A stretch of 64,000 nt of DNA from Methylobacterium sp. J-088 (GTDB lineage Bacteria; Pseudomonadota; Alphaproteobacteria; Rhizobiales; Beijerinckiaceae), in assembly GCF_022829295.1 (NCBI RefSeq), contig NZ_JAKSYH010000114.1:62001-126000 (forward strand), written 5' to 3'. The notes beneath the pieces were generated by a model, which searched no databases, was not told the DNA's origin, and worked only from the letters and a program-made list of their open reading frames with translations. Below are positions 16,349 through 25,734 of the stretch, in pieces (position 1 is the stretch's first letter; every line of letters starts with the position of its first letter). Both the position numbers and the translations under genes were made by a program.

Positions 16349-18529
16349 ATGTCCGGGCACGGCAGGCGCAGCCTTCGAAGCATTTCAAACACCCGCAACA
16401 ACAGTCTATCACTCTACACAGCGCTGACGACATCCCTGCTTGTCATCTCGACGATTTCGGCTCGCGCGGAGGTTACCAGTACAGCCGATGAGGTTTCGCT
16501 CTCGGAGCTGAGCGTCACCGGTACCGGCCCTGCGGTGGAGCGGGCGGACGGCCCAGTGATCGGCTACCGCGCCACGCGCTCGGCCACCGCGACCAAGACC
16601 GACACGCCCGTGCGCGACTCGCCGCAATCGATCAACATCGTCCCCCGGCAGGTCATTACCGATCAGCAGGATCTGCGCCTGACGGATGCCGTCACCAATG
16701 TCAGCAACGTCACGCCCGGCAGCACCGTGCAGGGTCGCTCGCAGAACTACGTCATTCGCGGTTTCGCCACGCAGCTCTTCGCTGTCGACGGCATCCTGAC
16801 CAATCCGGCGATCAACTTCTATCCGGTGGAACGCGACCTTGCGAACGCCGAACGGGTCGAGGTGATCAAGGGACCGGCTTCCGTGCTGTTCGGCCGGGGT
16901 GATCCGGGCGGTGTCGTCAACATCGTGACCCGCAGGCCAACCCTGGAGCCGACCGCGGATGCGAGCGTCCAAGGTGGCAGCTTCGGCTTCCGGCGGTTTC
17001 AGGGCTCGGTCTCGAGCGCGATCCCGTCTATCGATGGACTCGCCGCACGCCTCAGCTTCGCCGCGCAGGAGGATCCGACCTTCCGCAATATCGGCGACAA
17101 CACCAATCGGCGCGTCTTCATTGCGCCGGCCTTAAGCTGGACGCCGAGCGCCGACACCCGAGTCTACATCAACGCAGAAGCCACCAGCCAGCGCACCCAG
17201 TACGACGAGGGGCTCATTGCCTTTCGCGGCCGCGTGCCGCTGGACAACATCCGCCGATATTACGGTGAGCCGTCCTCGCGCTATTATGGCGAGTTCAACG
17301 GGATCACGATGCGAGCTGAGCACGATGTCAATGAAAATTTGACATTGCGGCAAGTGATCAATGGGCAGTGGGGTGCGTTCAATCTGTTCGCGGCCCGCGC
17401 CACCGGCGTCAATAATGCCGGCACGCAGGTCACCAGGCGCGACACCTCGGTCGATTCGCATTTTGCTGCCCTGGATACGCAGACCGAAGCGATCCTGAAG
17501 TTCGACACGTTCGGCTTCTCCCACACCGCCCTGGCGGGGTTCGAGTACACCAACGGCTTCCGCCACCCCTATTCCCAGCAAGGCTCCTACACTCCGGTCA
17601 GCTTCTTCAACCCGGTCTTCGGCGGCACGCCAGGAGCGCTCTCGCTCCAGCAAGACCTGAAGCAGAGGCTCGAGCTGTTCGGGTTCTACCTGCAGGACCA
17701 GATCGCCCTTACGCCTGAGCTGCAGCTCGTGCTCGGCGCCCGGTTCGATCTCGGCAGCCAATATTATTTCGCCCGGGTGCCCGCTTCGCAGACCCAGCCC
17801 CCCGAGCAGAACCTGTTCGGCGCCTCGCCACGCGTCGGCCTGATCTATCGCCCGTTCGAGCCGCTGACCCTCTATGCCAGCTATGCCACATCCTTCGCGC
17901 CGCAGACCGCGAACGTGCTCAACGTCGTCAACCCAACACCCGAGACCGGCGAGCAAGTTGAGGTCGGAACCCGCATCGACATCAGCCCCGACCTGACTTT
18001 GAGCGCGGCCGCCTTCCGGATCACCCGGGATAACGTCGCCGGCAACGACCCCGTCAATACCGGCTTCTCGGTGATCACCGGCCAGCAACGTTCGGAGGGT
18101 GTCGAGGCGGACCTGGCCGGCGAGATCCTTCCAGGCTGGAGGGTTATCGGCGGCGTCGGCTATCTCGACGCGCGGATCACCAAGGACAGGGTCTTTGCGA
18201 TCGGCAACCGCCTCGTGGGTGCGCCAGCCTTCAGCGGCAGCGTGTGGACCACCTACGACTTCCAGGCCGGCTTCCTGCGCGGTCTCGGACTCGGCATCGG
18301 CATCACCCATGTCGGCCAACGCTTCGGCGACCTCAACAACAGCTACAAAGTCGGGGCGTACAATCGCGTTGATGCGGCCGTGTACTACGACATCGACGCG
18401 CATTACCGTTTCTCAGTCAACATCCGGAATCTGACGAACACGCGCTACATCGAGCAGCCGTTCAACCAATTCAACAACGCCCCCGGCGCGCCCTTTACGT
18501 TGCTGGCGACGATCACGGCACGGCTGTGA
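16349..18529 (+). CDS. TonB-dependent siderophore receptor
   Basis: A 726-residue outer-membrane receptor of the ferrichrome/FhuA-like type. A long signal peptide (hydrophobic core LTTSLLVISTISARA) precedes the mature protein. The plug domain shows RDSPQSINIVPRQVI, NYVIRGF and NAERVEVIKGPASVLFGRG followed by PGGVVNIVTRRP. The 22-strand barrel ends with ARL; an aromatic end residue is more usual. It imports Fe(III)-siderophore complexes using TonB-ExbBD energy. The stop overlaps the start of a small exported protein gene. The ligand cannot be inferred reliably. Start could also be a downstream Met, but the signal peptide supports this one. Confidence 0.93.
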   Translation: MSGHGRRSLRSISNTRNNSLSLYTALTTSLLVISTISARAEVTSTADEVSLSELSVTGTGPAVERADGPVIGYRATRSATATKTDTPVRDSPQSINIVPRQVITDQQDLRLTDAVTNVSNVTPGSTVQGRSQNYVIRGFATQLFAVDGILTNPAINFYPVERDLANAERVEVIKGPASVLFGRGDPGGVVNIVTRRPTLEPTADASVQGGSFGFRRFQGSVSSAIPSIDGLAARLSFAAQEDPTFRNIGDNTNRRVFIAPALSWTPSADTRVYINAEATSQRTQYDEGLIAFRGRVPLDNIRRYYGEPSSRYYGEFNGITMRAEHDVNENLTLRQVINGQWGAFNLFAARATGVNNAGTQVTRRDTSVDSHFAALDTQTEAILKFDTFGFSHTALAGFEYTNGFRHPYSQQGSYTPVSFFNPVFGGTPGALSLQQDLKQRLELFGFYLQDQIALTPELQLVLGARFDLGSQYYFARVPASQTQPPEQNLFGASPRVGLIYRPFEPLTLYASYATSFAPQTANVLNVVNPTPETGEQVEVGTRIDISPDLTLSAAAFRITRDNVAGNDPVNTGFSVITGQQRSEGVEADLAGEILPGWRVIGGVGYLDARITKDRVFAIGNRLVGAPAFSGSVWTTYDFQAGFLRGLGLGIGITHVGQRFGDLNNSYKVGAYNRVDAAVYYDIDAHYRFSVNIRNLTNTRYIEQPFNQFNNAPGAPFTLLATITARL

Positions 18530-18714
18530 GCCGGGCGCGGCGGGTCCGCGGCCTTCTCGCCGGGGCCGGCCTCGCGGCGCTGACGCTCACCGCGTCCGCG
18601 GCCGAGCAGTCCTGGTCGGTGCTGATCGTGGTCAAGCCGGACAACCCGCGGGTCGCGACCGACCGGCTGATCGCAGCCCATCTCGAGGGGCGCGGCTATC
18701 GGCTCACCCGATAA
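18526..18714 (+). CDS. Small exported protein coupled to the TonB receptor
   Basis: A 62-residue protein starting at a GTG that overlaps the receptor stop codon. Residues 1-27 form a clear signal peptide (basic RARRVR, then hydrophobic LLAGAGLAALTLT, cleavage after ASAAEQ-like sequence). The mature part is only about 36 residues (SWSVLIVVKPDNPRVATDRL then HLEGRGYRLTR). I recognise no family. Coupling to the receptor suggests a periplasmic accessory to siderophore uptake, but this is inference from position. Confidence 0.6.
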   Translation: MSRARRVRGLLAGAGLAALTLTASAAEQSWSVLIVVKPDNPRVATDRLIAAHLEGRGYRLTR

Positions 18715-18726
18715 CCTTCGATCTGA

Positions 18727-18798
18727 GGTTTCCGAAGGGCTGAAGCCCGACAGCGGGCTCTGCCCGCACCCGCAAAAGGTCGAAGACCTTTTGAAACC
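18727..18798. repeat. Intergenic palindromic repeat, copy B (short form)
   Basis: Begins GGTTTCCGAAGGGC and ends CCTTTTGAAACC, with inner hairpins GGGCTGAAGCCC and GCGGGCTCTGCCCGC. Shortest of the four copies. It lies between convergent 3' ends (small exported gene and PepSY gene). Confidence 0.82.
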
Positions 18799-18825
18799 CT
18801 GATGTTCGAGCACCTGGCGGGTGCC

Positions 18826-20028
18826 TCAGCGGCTCGCCTCGCGGAGGGCAGGGGGCGCCGTCCGCGGTTTCGCCGGCCGCCGCTGCGCCGCCGCGCGGCG
18901 ACGCAGGACGTAGAGGGTCAGGCCCGTCGCCGCGAAGCCCGGCAGGGCCAGCGCCGCGAGGCAGAACAGCAGGGCGAACAGGTCGCCGAAGAAGCGGCCG
19001 CGATGGACCTCCAGGATGTTGTCCATGAGGCGCCGGCCCAGCGGCAGGTCGGCGGCGCCCTCGGTCGCCAGAAGCAGACCGGTGGCGGCATCGTAGCGAG
19101 CCTCGTTGCGGGCGCTCAGGTCATCGACACCCTTCGGCAGCCAGCGGATCCGGATCGCCCTCGCGTCGGGGCTCGGCAGGGTCAGCAGAGTGGTGCCCGC
19201 CTCACGCCCCTCGCCGGCCCGGAAGGCCGCCCAGGCGCGGTCGACGGCCGCGGGCCCGGATGCGTCGGCCGGCGCCTCGGCGGCGGCCCTGCGGCCGGCG
19301 GCGCGCATCGGCTTTGCCGTCTCCCGCTCGCCCACCAGAAGCCCCGTGGCGGCATCCTTGAAGGATGGGTAGGACCACGTCAGCCCCGTCAACGCCATCA
19401 CGAGGTAGACCGGTATCAGCCATGTCCCCGCCACGGCGTGCAGCGACCACCAGCGCGGCCGGCCGGGCCGGGACAGGCTCGGCTTCAGCCAGATCCGCCA
19501 GCGATGGACCTTGGGCCAGCGCAGGTAGAGGCCGGTCCCCAGAAAGACGAGGAGCGCCAGCACGCAGGCGCCCGTGATGGTCCGGCCCCAGCCCTTGGAG
19601 CCGCCGGGCAGGAGCAGCCAGCGGTGCAGGTCCCGCACCGTGGTGAACACCCCCTCCAGCCGCACCGGGCCGAGCACGGCGCCGTCGTAGGGGTCGGCAT
19701 AGACCGCAGGTGGCCGCGCGCGGGTCGCGGGATCCCGGGCGAAGCGGACATGGACGCTCGCCGCCGGATCGTCCGCCAGGGTGAGGATGTTCACCTTCAG
19801 GCCGGCCTGGGCCTCGATTCGCGCCACGAGGGCCGAGGGGGCGAGCGCCGGCCGGTCACCGGCGGTCACCGTGAGCCGGTCGTGGTTGGCGAAGGCGGTG
19901 ACCGCCTCCTCGTAGCTCATCAGCGCCCCGGTCAGGCCCATCAGCGCCAGCACGAGGCCAGCCGTGAGGCCAAGCGCCCAGTGCAGGCGGAACAGGACGG
20001 TCCGGAGGGAGGGAATCAGGCGCGGCAT
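18826..20028 (-). CDS. PepSY-associated transmembrane protein (PiuB-like)
   Basis: A 400-residue inner-membrane protein of the PepSY-TM family, often linked to siderophore uptake and thought to help reduce or release iron in the periplasm. Four hydrophobic segments are visible: residues about 14-38 (LHWALGLTAGLVLALMGLTG), near 150-168 (GACVLALLVFLGTGLYL), near 200-222 (GTWLIPVYLVMALTGL) and near 350-377. His residues near the membrane segments (LFRLHWALG, RDLHRWLL, WSLHAVAG, EVHRGRF) resemble haem or metal ligands of this family. It converges with the TonB receptor pair, supporting a shared iron role. Confidence 0.85.
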   Translation of the reverse strand: MPRLIPSLRTVLFRLHWALGLTAGLVLALMGLTGALMSYEEAVTAFANHDRLTVTAGDRPALAPSALVARIEAQAGLKVNILTLADDPAASVHVRFARDPATRARPPAVYADPYDGAVLGPVRLEGVFTTVRDLHRWLLLPGGSKGWGRTITGACVLALLVFLGTGLYLRWPKVHRWRIWLKPSLSRPGRPRWWSLHAVAGTWLIPVYLVMALTGLTWSYPSFKDAATGLLVGERETAKPMRAAGRRAAAEAPADASGPAAVDRAWAAFRAGEGREAGTTLLTLPSPDARAIRIRWLPKGVDDLSARNEARYDAATGLLLATEGAADLPLGRRLMDNILEVHRGRFFGDLFALLFCLAALALPGFAATGLTLYVLRRRAAAQRRPAKPRTAPPALREASR

Positions 20029-20108
20029 GGCAATGCCGGCTGCCTACCAGAAACCGGCCACGCTGACGACGGCGCGGGGCGCATGCCCGGCGGCCGAGGC
20101 GGCGCCCG

Positions 20109-21677
20109 TCAGGTGATCGGCGCGGGGTTGAACAGGGTCAGGTCGTTGAACAGGCCCCACTGGTCGGACCAGGGGCGCTTGCGCCCGCTCGCCACGTCGA
20201 GGATCAGGTGGAACAGCTCCCAGCCGACCTCCTCGATCGTCGCCTCGCCGGTGGCGATCCGGCCGGCATCGAGGTCGATCAGATCGGACCAGCGCTCGGC
20301 GAGTTCCGTGCGGGTGGCGACCTTGATCACCGGCGCCTGAGCGAGGCCGTAGGGCGTGCCGCGGCCGGTCGAGAAGACCTGCAGGGTGATCCCGGAGGCG
20401 AGCTGCAGCGTGCCGCAGACGAAGTCGCTCGCCGGGGTCGCGGCGAAGATCAGGCCTTTTTCGCGTACGCGCTCGCCCGGTGCGAGCACGCCGGAGATCG
20501 CGCTGGTGCCGGATTTGGCGACCGAGCCCAGGGCCTTCTCGACGATGTTGTTGAGGCCGCCCTTCTTGTTGCCGGGCGACGGGTTGGCGCGGCGGTCGGC
20601 CTCGCCCTTGGCCAGATAGGCGTCGTACCACGCCATCTCGCGGATCAGGGCCTCGGCGATCTCGGGGGTCTTGGCCCGCGGGGTGAGGAGGTGAATCGCG
20701 TCGCGCACCTCCGTCACCTCCGAGAACATCACGGTGGCGCCGCAGCGGACCAGCAGATCGGCCGCGAAGCCGAGCGCCGGGTTGGCGGTCACCCCCGAGA
20801 AGGCATCGCTGCCGCCGCATTGCAGGCCGACCACGAGGTCCGAGGCCGGGCAGGTCTCTCGGGCCCTGCGGTTCAGCACCTCCAGGCGGGCCTCGGCCAT
20901 CGCCAGGATGCTGTCGATCATCGCCGAGAAGCCGCGGTGGCGCTCGTCCTGAAGGCGCACCACCCCGTCGCCGGCCGCGCCGCCATCCGGCAGCAGGCGC
21001 TCCGAGACGAGCTTCTCGCAGCCGAGGCCGACGACCATGACCTCGCCGCCGAAATTCGGGTTCTGCGCGAGGCTCTGCAGCGTCCGGATCGGCACCACCG
21101 CCTCGGGGGCGTTGATGGCGACGCCGCAGCCATAGGCGTGGGTCAGGCCGACCACTTCGTCGACATTGGGGTAGCGCGGCAGCAGCTCCTGCTTGATCCG
21201 GCGGATCGCCACGTCGAGGGTGCCGGCGACGCATTGCACGCTGATCGAGATCGCCAGGATGTTCTTGGTGCCGACCGACCCGTCCGGGTTGCGGTAGCCC
21301 GCGAAGGTGTAGCCCTCCAGCGGGGGCAGGGGGGCCGGCACCCGGGTGGCGAGTTCCAGAGCGTCGAGGGCGGGGGCGACCGGCGTCGCGACGCAGGATT
21401 CCTCGACCCAGCCGCCCCGGGGGATCGGTTGCGTCGCGATGCCCACCACCTCGCCGTAGCGGCGGACCTCGCCGCCCTCCGGGATGTCTGTGAGCGCCAC
21501 CTTGTGGCCCTGCGGCACGAACGCGACGAGTTCCAGCCCGTCCGGAAACACCGTGCCGGCCGGCAGCCCGAAGGCGTTGACCACGATGGCGACGTTGTCG
21601 CGGTCGCTCAGGCGGATCGTGCGCGGCACGTCGCCGGCGCCGTGAGGACGGGTCGGAGCTTCGATCTCGGCCTGCAT
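20109..21677 (-). CDS. garD: Galactarate dehydratase (UxaA/GarD family)
   Basis: A 522-residue dehydratase converting galactarate to 5-dehydro-4-deoxyglucarate. The N-terminal SAF-like domain (residues 1-100; [26 protein letters not shown]) is followed by the UxaA/GarD catalytic region: [44 protein letters not shown], and the C-terminal [10 protein letters not shown] with [14 protein letters not shown]. Length matches GarD rather than altronate dehydratase proper, though altronate or related sugar acids remain possible. It starts 11 bases after the aldolase gene, which catalyses the next step, so the two form an operon. Confidence 0.9.
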   Translation of the reverse strand: MQAEIEAPTRPHGAGDVPRTIRLSDRDNVAIVVNAFGLPAGTVFPDGLELVAFVPQGHKVALTDIPEGGEVRRYGEVVGIATQPIPRGGWVEESCVATPVAPALDALELATRVPAPLPPLEGYTFAGYRNPDGSVGTKNILAISISVQCVAGTLDVAIRRIKQELLPRYPNVDEVVGLTHAYGCGVAINAPEAVVPIRTLQSLAQNPNFGGEVMVVGLGCEKLVSERLLPDGGAAGDGVVRLQDERHRGFSAMIDSILAMAEARLEVLNRRARETCPASDLVVGLQCGGSDAFSGVTANPALGFAADLLVRCGATVMFSEVTEVRDAIHLLTPRAKTPEIAEALIREMAWYDAYLAKGEADRRANPSPGNKKGGLNNIVEKALGSVAKSGTSAISGVLAPGERVREKGLIFAATPASDFVCGTLQLASGITLQVFSTGRGTPYGLAQAPVIKVATRTELAERWSDLIDLDAGRIATGEATIEEVGWELFHLILDVASGRKRPWSDQWGLFNDLTLFNPAPIT

Positions 21678-21688
21678 CGGAAATCCCC

Positions 21689-22459
21689 TCAGGTCGCGGA
21701 GCGGAAGCGCCCGGCCAGCGCCTCGGCGTTGCGGGCGAGCAGGCCCAGATCCGAGCCCACCGCGGTGAAGCGGGTGCCGGCCGCGATGTAGCGCTTGGCC
21801 AGCTCCTCCCTCGGGGTGAGGATGCCGGCGTGCTTGCCGGCTTTCACGATCCGGGCGACGGCTTCCTCGATGGTGCGGACCACCTCCGGGTGGCCCTGCT
21901 GGCCGAGATAGCCGAGGCTGGTGGAGAGGTCGCCGGGCCCGATGAACACGCCGTCCACGCCCTCTACGGCGGCGATCGCGTCCAGATTGTCCAGCGCGCG
22001 GCGCGACTCGACCTGAACGATCACGTAGATCTCGGACTCACAGCGTTTGTGGTAGTCCGGCACGCGGCCGAACCGGGCGGCCCGGGGCGCCTGCGAGAAG
22101 CCGCGGATACCCCGGGGGGCGTAGCGGGTCGCCGCGACCACCCGCTCGGCCTGCGCGGCATCGTCGATGTTGGGGATCATCAGCGACTGCGCGCCCGCAT
22201 CCAGGATGCGCTTGATGGTGATGGGATCGTCGCTCGGCACCCGCACCACCGGGTGGGTGGCGTTCTCCATCATCGCCTGAAGCTGGACGTAGATATCCCG
22301 CAGGTCGTTGGCCGAGTGCTCCATATCGAGCAGCAGCCAGTCGAACCCGGCCCCGGCGACGATCTCGGTCGAGATCGGGCTCGCGAGGCTGCACCACAGG
22401 CCGATCTGCTGGCGGTCCTCCCGGAGGGCGGCCTTGAAGCGGTTGGTGAGGCTGTCCAT
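21689..22459 (-). CDS. garL: 2-dehydro-3-deoxyglucarate aldolase (HpcH/HpaI family)
   Basis: A 256-residue class II, metal-dependent aldolase splitting 5-dehydro-4-deoxyglucarate (or its 2-keto-3-deoxy isomer) into pyruvate and tartronate semialdehyde. Family motifs are [65 protein letters not shown] (metal-ligand Glu) and [15 protein letters not shown] (metal-ligand Asp). Immediately upstream of garD on the same strand. The pair gives a near-complete route from galactarate to central metabolism; tartronate semialdehyde reductase is not in the window. Confidence 0.9.
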   Translation of the reverse strand: MDSLTNRFKAALREDRQQIGLWCSLASPISTEIVAGAGFDWLLLDMEHSANDLRDIYVQLQAMMENATHPVVRVPSDDPITIKRILDAGAQSLMIPNIDDAAQAERVVAATRYAPRGIRGFSQAPRAARFGRVPDYHKRCESEIYVIVQVESRRALDNLDAIAAVEGVDGVFIGPGDLSTSLGYLGQQGHPEVVRTIEEAVARIVKAGKHAGILTPREELAKRYIAAGTRFTAVGSDLGLLARNAEALAGRFRSAT

Positions 22460-22585
22460 CGCGAGTCCTTCCCTGCGGCTCCGGGCGTCTGCGCGCCGTC
22501 CGCGCCATCACGCGCAGCCTTTGACCGGGAGGTCAAAGCCAAAGACTGGATCGACCGATGCGCGTCCTGCATCGATCGGCTCGCC

Positions 22586-23476
22586 TCAGCGGGACGGCAG
22601 GTTCGACAGGATCGCGCGCAGTTGCGCGATCAGCGGATCGTCCGCCCCGCGCCGCCAAGCCAGGTGCAGCTCGACCGGCCACGGGGCGGGCAGCGCGAGC
22701 GGGCGGAACACCACGCCCTCGAACCGCAGGTGCTCGGCCGCGGCCGGGACCAGGGCGATCCCCAAAGCGGCTCGGACCAGGGCCAGGATCGCGTGGATCT
22801 GCGTGAGCTGCTGCACGATCCGGGGCTGGATTCCCGCCTCGGTGAGCAGCCCGAGGACGAGGTCGTGGAAGTAACGGGCCTCGTTCGGCGCATAGGCGAT
22901 CAACGGCTCGCCGCCGAGGTCGCCGGGCACGAGGCGGTCGCGCCCGGCCAGGGGATTGCCCGCGGGCAGCGCGACCACGAGGGGTTCGGCGAGCGCCTGG
23001 ACGGCCTGCAGGTCCGGATGCGTCACGGGCGGGCGCACCAGGGCCGCGTCGAGGCTGCCGGCGCGCAGGGCCTCGACCTGATCCTGACTCACCATCTCGC
23101 GCAGCGACAGCGTGACGTCCGGCAGCGCCCGCCGGAGCGCGATGACGAGGCGCGGCAGGAAATCGTACGCCGAGGCCGCCGTGAAGCCGAGCTTCAGGAT
23201 GCCGCCGCGCCCCGCCGCGACCTGCCGGGTCACGTGAGTCGCGCTCTCGGCGAGCCGCAGGATCCGCTGGGCCTCGGGCAGGAAGCTGCGCCCGGCCGCG
23301 GTCAGCCGGACGGAGCGGCTGGTGCGCTCCAGGAGCTGCACGTCGAGGATGCGCTCCAGCACCTGGATCTGCCGCGACAGGGGCGGCTGCGTCATGTTCA
23401 GCCGGGCGGCCGCGCGCCCGAAGTGCAACTCCTCCGCGACCGCCGCGAAGCACCGGAGCTGGCTGAAGTCGAACAT
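22586..23476 (-). CDS. LysR-family transcriptional regulator
   Basis: A 296-residue LysR-type regulator. The N-terminal helix-turn-helix (QLRCFAAVAEELHFGRAAAR then NMTQPPLSRQIQVLE) spans residues 5-45, with the effector-binding periplasmic-binding-protein fold after residue 90. The ATG giving MFDFSQLRCF is the natural start; an open frame extends 28 codons upstream without family character. It is 126 bases upstream of garL on the same strand and may regulate the garLD operon, although most LysR genes are divergent from their targets. A sugar-acid inducer is likely by context. Confidence 0.9.
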   Translation of the reverse strand: MFDFSQLRCFAAVAEELHFGRAAARLNMTQPPLSRQIQVLERILDVQLLERTSRSVRLTAAGRSFLPEAQRILRLAESATHVTRQVAAGRGGILKLGFTAASAYDFLPRLVIALRRALPDVTLSLREMVSQDQVEALRAGSLDAALVRPPVTHPDLQAVQALAEPLVVALPAGNPLAGRDRLVPGDLGGEPLIAYAPNEARYFHDLVLGLLTEAGIQPRIVQQLTQIHAILALVRAALGIALVPAAAEHLRFEGVVFRPLALPAPWPVELHLAWRRGADDPLIAQLRAILSNLPSR

Positions 23477-23655
23477 GGGGGCTCCCAGGCGTGCCGCGGG
23501 GGACCATAAGGGATCGCGCCGGAAACCCGAACGCTCCCTCAAAGACCTGAAGCCGATCATCTTTTCCGGATGCTGGCGGCGGCCGTCGAAGATGGGCCTC
23601 GGGTGCGTCCGCAGCCGACCCGCGCCAGCCTGTCACGCCGCCGCGGGGCCGGCCT

Positions 23656-24789
23656 CTACGGGGTCAGCTCGTTGCCGGCGTAGTCGATCTTGCCGTCCGG
23701 GCCCTTCTTCCACGCGTACACGACATAGTCGGGCCGGGTGATGTCGCCCTTCGTGTCGTAGGCGATCGGGCCGACAACGGTATCGATCGTCTTGCCCTGG
23801 TGCAGCCATTCGGCGAGCGTCTTGCCGTCGCTGGAGTTGGTCTCCGCCATGGCCCGCGCCAGGACCTGCACGGCCGCGTAGCCGTAGAGCGTATAGGCGT
23901 CGGGATCGATGCCCCGGGCGTTGAACGCCGCCACGGTGGCCTGGGCGCCCGGGTTCCTGCGCGGATCCGGCGCGAAGGTCATCAGCGTCCCGTCCGCGCC
24001 GGGGCCGGCGATCTGCACGAATTCCTTGGGGGCGAGGCCGTCGCCGCCCGCCAGCAATGCGTTGAGGCCCTGGCCGCGCATCTGCCGCACGATCAGGCCG
24101 GCTTCGATGTGGTAGCCGCCGTAATAGACGACATCGACACCTGCGGATTTCAGCCTGGAGACGAGCGCCGAATAGTCCTTCTCGCCCGGGTTGATACCCT
24201 CGTACAGCACGGGTTTGACGCCGTTGGCCTTCAGGGCGGTCTGCGTCTCCTCGGCCAAGCCCTTCCCGTAGGGCGACTTGTCGTGGACGAGGGCGATTTT
24301 CTTGTCCTTGAAGTGCTCCCCGAGGTAGGCGCCCGCCACCTTGCCCTGCTGGTCGTCGCGGCCGCAGGTGCGGAAGGTGTTCCAATGGCCGCGCTCGGTG
24401 AACTTCACGCTCGTGGAGGCCGGGGTGACCTGGATGATGCCGGCATCGAGGTAGACGTCCGAGGCCGGGATCGACACGCCGGAGCTGAACGATCCGACGA
24501 CCATCGTCACGCCCGCGCTGGCGAGCTTGTTGGCCACCGAGACGCCCTGCTTCGGATCGGACGCGTCGTCGCCGATCACCGGTTCCAGCGGGCGCCCCTT
24601 GATCCCGCCGGCCTTGTTGATGTCCTCGATCGCCTGCGCGGCGCCGGTCCGGACCTGCGCACCGAAGGCCGCATAGGAACCCGTGAGTCCCAGGGCGATA
24701 CCGATCTTCCCCGGCGCACCAGTCCCTTGAGCCAGGGATCCGGTCACGGCAGACAGGACGACGAGACCGGACAGCAGCAATCGCCTCAT
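23656..24789 (-). CDS. Branched-chain amino-acid-type ABC transporter substrate-binding protein
   Basis: A 377-residue periplasmic binding protein of the LivK/Leu-Ile-Val family. A signal peptide (LLLSGLVVLSAVTGSLAQG) is followed by KIGIALGLTGSYAAFGAQVRTGAAQAIEDIN, the conserved opening of the family, then VVGSFSSGVSIPASDVY and IIQVTPASTS. The hinge and C-terminal lobe are intact (YYGGYHIEAGLIVRQMRGQG). No permease or ATPase gene is adjacent, so it is an orphan component or works with a system elsewhere. Upstream lies a perfect 16-bp palindrome containing -35-like TTGAC on both strands. Confidence 0.9.
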   Translation of the reverse strand: MRRLLLSGLVVLSAVTGSLAQGTGAPGKIGIALGLTGSYAAFGAQVRTGAAQAIEDINKAGGIKGRPLEPVIGDDASDPKQGVSVANKLASAGVTMVVGSFSSGVSIPASDVYLDAGIIQVTPASTSVKFTERGHWNTFRTCGRDDQQGKVAGAYLGEHFKDKKIALVHDKSPYGKGLAEETQTALKANGVKPVLYEGINPGEKDYSALVSRLKSAGVDVVYYGGYHIEAGLIVRQMRGQGLNALLAGGDGLAPKEFVQIAGPGADGTLMTFAPDPRRNPGAQATVAAFNARGIDPDAYTLYGYAAVQVLARAMAETNSSDGKTLAEWLHQGKTIDTVVGPIAYDTKGDITRPDYVVYAWKKGPDGKIDYAGNELTP

Positions 24790-24899
24790 ATCACCCCCGG
24801 CAGAGAAGACGACACGGGACGCGGAACCTGTCGGCGAAGGATATCCGGGCCCGACGCCATCATACAGCGTACGTCATCCTGAAGCGCAGGGCATTCAAC

Positions 24900-24915
24900 G
24901 TCAAGAATTCTTGAC
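24900..24915. promoter_or_regulatory. Perfect 16-bp palindrome, candidate operator
   Basis: GTCAAGAATTCTTGAC is fully palindromic and 110 bases upstream of the binding-protein start. On the minus strand its right half forms TTGACG, a -35-like hexamer. A dimeric regulator binding here would cover the promoter. Confidence 0.45.
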
Positions 24916-25146
24916 TATACTTCCAGTTGTGTATTTCCATACTCGCACGCGCGGCGATAAGAGCTCGTCCTTGCCGGCTTGAGAGGATCGCCGCAGCCGA
25001 TCCAATGTCAGGAGGAATGCCGCCCGCCAGCGAGGGCCCGCAGGGCCGGGCGCGGGGCGATGCCCGAGCGTTCATCCGGGGGAGCCGGGGCCTTATTCGA
25101 TCCGCGCGCTCCGGATTCTATCCGCGCACTCCAAGGGCAGACAAAC

Positions 25147-25187
25147 GGAAGCCGCCCCCGATCGTTGCGCGATCGGGGGCGGCTTCC
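25147..25187 (-). terminator. Strong hairpin terminator
   Basis: Perfect 18-bp stem (left arm 25147-25164, right arm 25170-25187, core GCCGCCCCCGATCG) with a 5-base loop. On the minus strand it is followed by GTTTGT, a short U-rich tail. It lies 74 bases beyond the stop of the leftward small exported gene. Confidence 0.75.
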
Positions 25188-25260
25188 CAGCCGGACCATC
25201 ATGGATTCGTCCTGCGGTCCCGGGGGCGATCCGTCCGGAGCCGGCGCGATCGGCGCTCGA

Positions 25261-25584
25261 TCAGCAGCTCAGCCGCCGGCCTTCCTTGCGCCCGAAGACG
25301 CGCCAATGCGCGGCGCCGGATTCCATCTGACCGTTCGCGATGGCGCGCCGGACATCCGGGTTGCAGCGGAGATACTCGCGCTCGTCGAACCCGTAGGCGG
25401 CCCGCCCGCCGCGATCATCGTCCCGGTCGCGGTAGCCGCGGTCCCGGTCATCGTAGTCGCGGTCCCGATAGCCACGGTCGCGGTAGCCGTAACCGTCATC
25501 ATAGGGGCGGGGCTGCGCGGTGACCGGGCCAACCACGCCCAGAATGCCGATGCTCACCGCAGCCGCCGTCAGAAGCGCCTTCAT
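25261..25584 (-). CDS. Exported protein with Asp/Arg/Tyr/Gly repeat region
   Basis: A 107-residue exported protein. The signal peptide (MKALLTAAAVSIGILGVVG, cleaved near VTAQP) is followed by about 30 residues of degenerate repeats of the form GYRDRDYDDRD, then a compact C-terminal motif FDEREYLRCNPDVRRAIANG with HWRVFGRKEGRRLSC. That NPDV...GRKEGR pattern resembles a short module found at the ends of various secreted or surface proteins. The ATG with GGGAGG about 10 bases upstream is preferred over one 8 codons earlier. The repeats suggest a flexible polyampholyte linker. Function unknown. Confidence 0.75.
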   Translation of the reverse strand: MKALLTAAAVSIGILGVVGPVTAQPRPYDDGYGYRDRGYRDRDYDDRDRGYRDRDDDRGGRAAYGFDEREYLRCNPDVRRAIANGQMESGAAHWRVFGRKEGRRLSC

Positions 25585-25734
25585 CGTTTTAATCCTCCCC
25601 ATCCTCAAATCGGTCGGCTGAAACGCACCGCGCCGGGAATGGTTCGAGCGTCTTGACCGTAGAGGCAGCGACGTCCCGCCCCCATCGTGGCCGCCGCGGA
25701 CAGGCCGTCGACCCGGTCCGCGGCGGGTCGGACT

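Larger units (their letters stand above)
24790..25260. other. Intergenic region with palindrome and terminator
   Basis: 471 bases without a credible gene. It holds the promoter side of the binding-protein gene, including a perfect palindrome at 24900-24915, and the strong hairpin at 25147-25187 at the end of the leftward 25261-25584 gene. Open frames here are Arg/Pro-rich noise. Confidence 0.5.
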
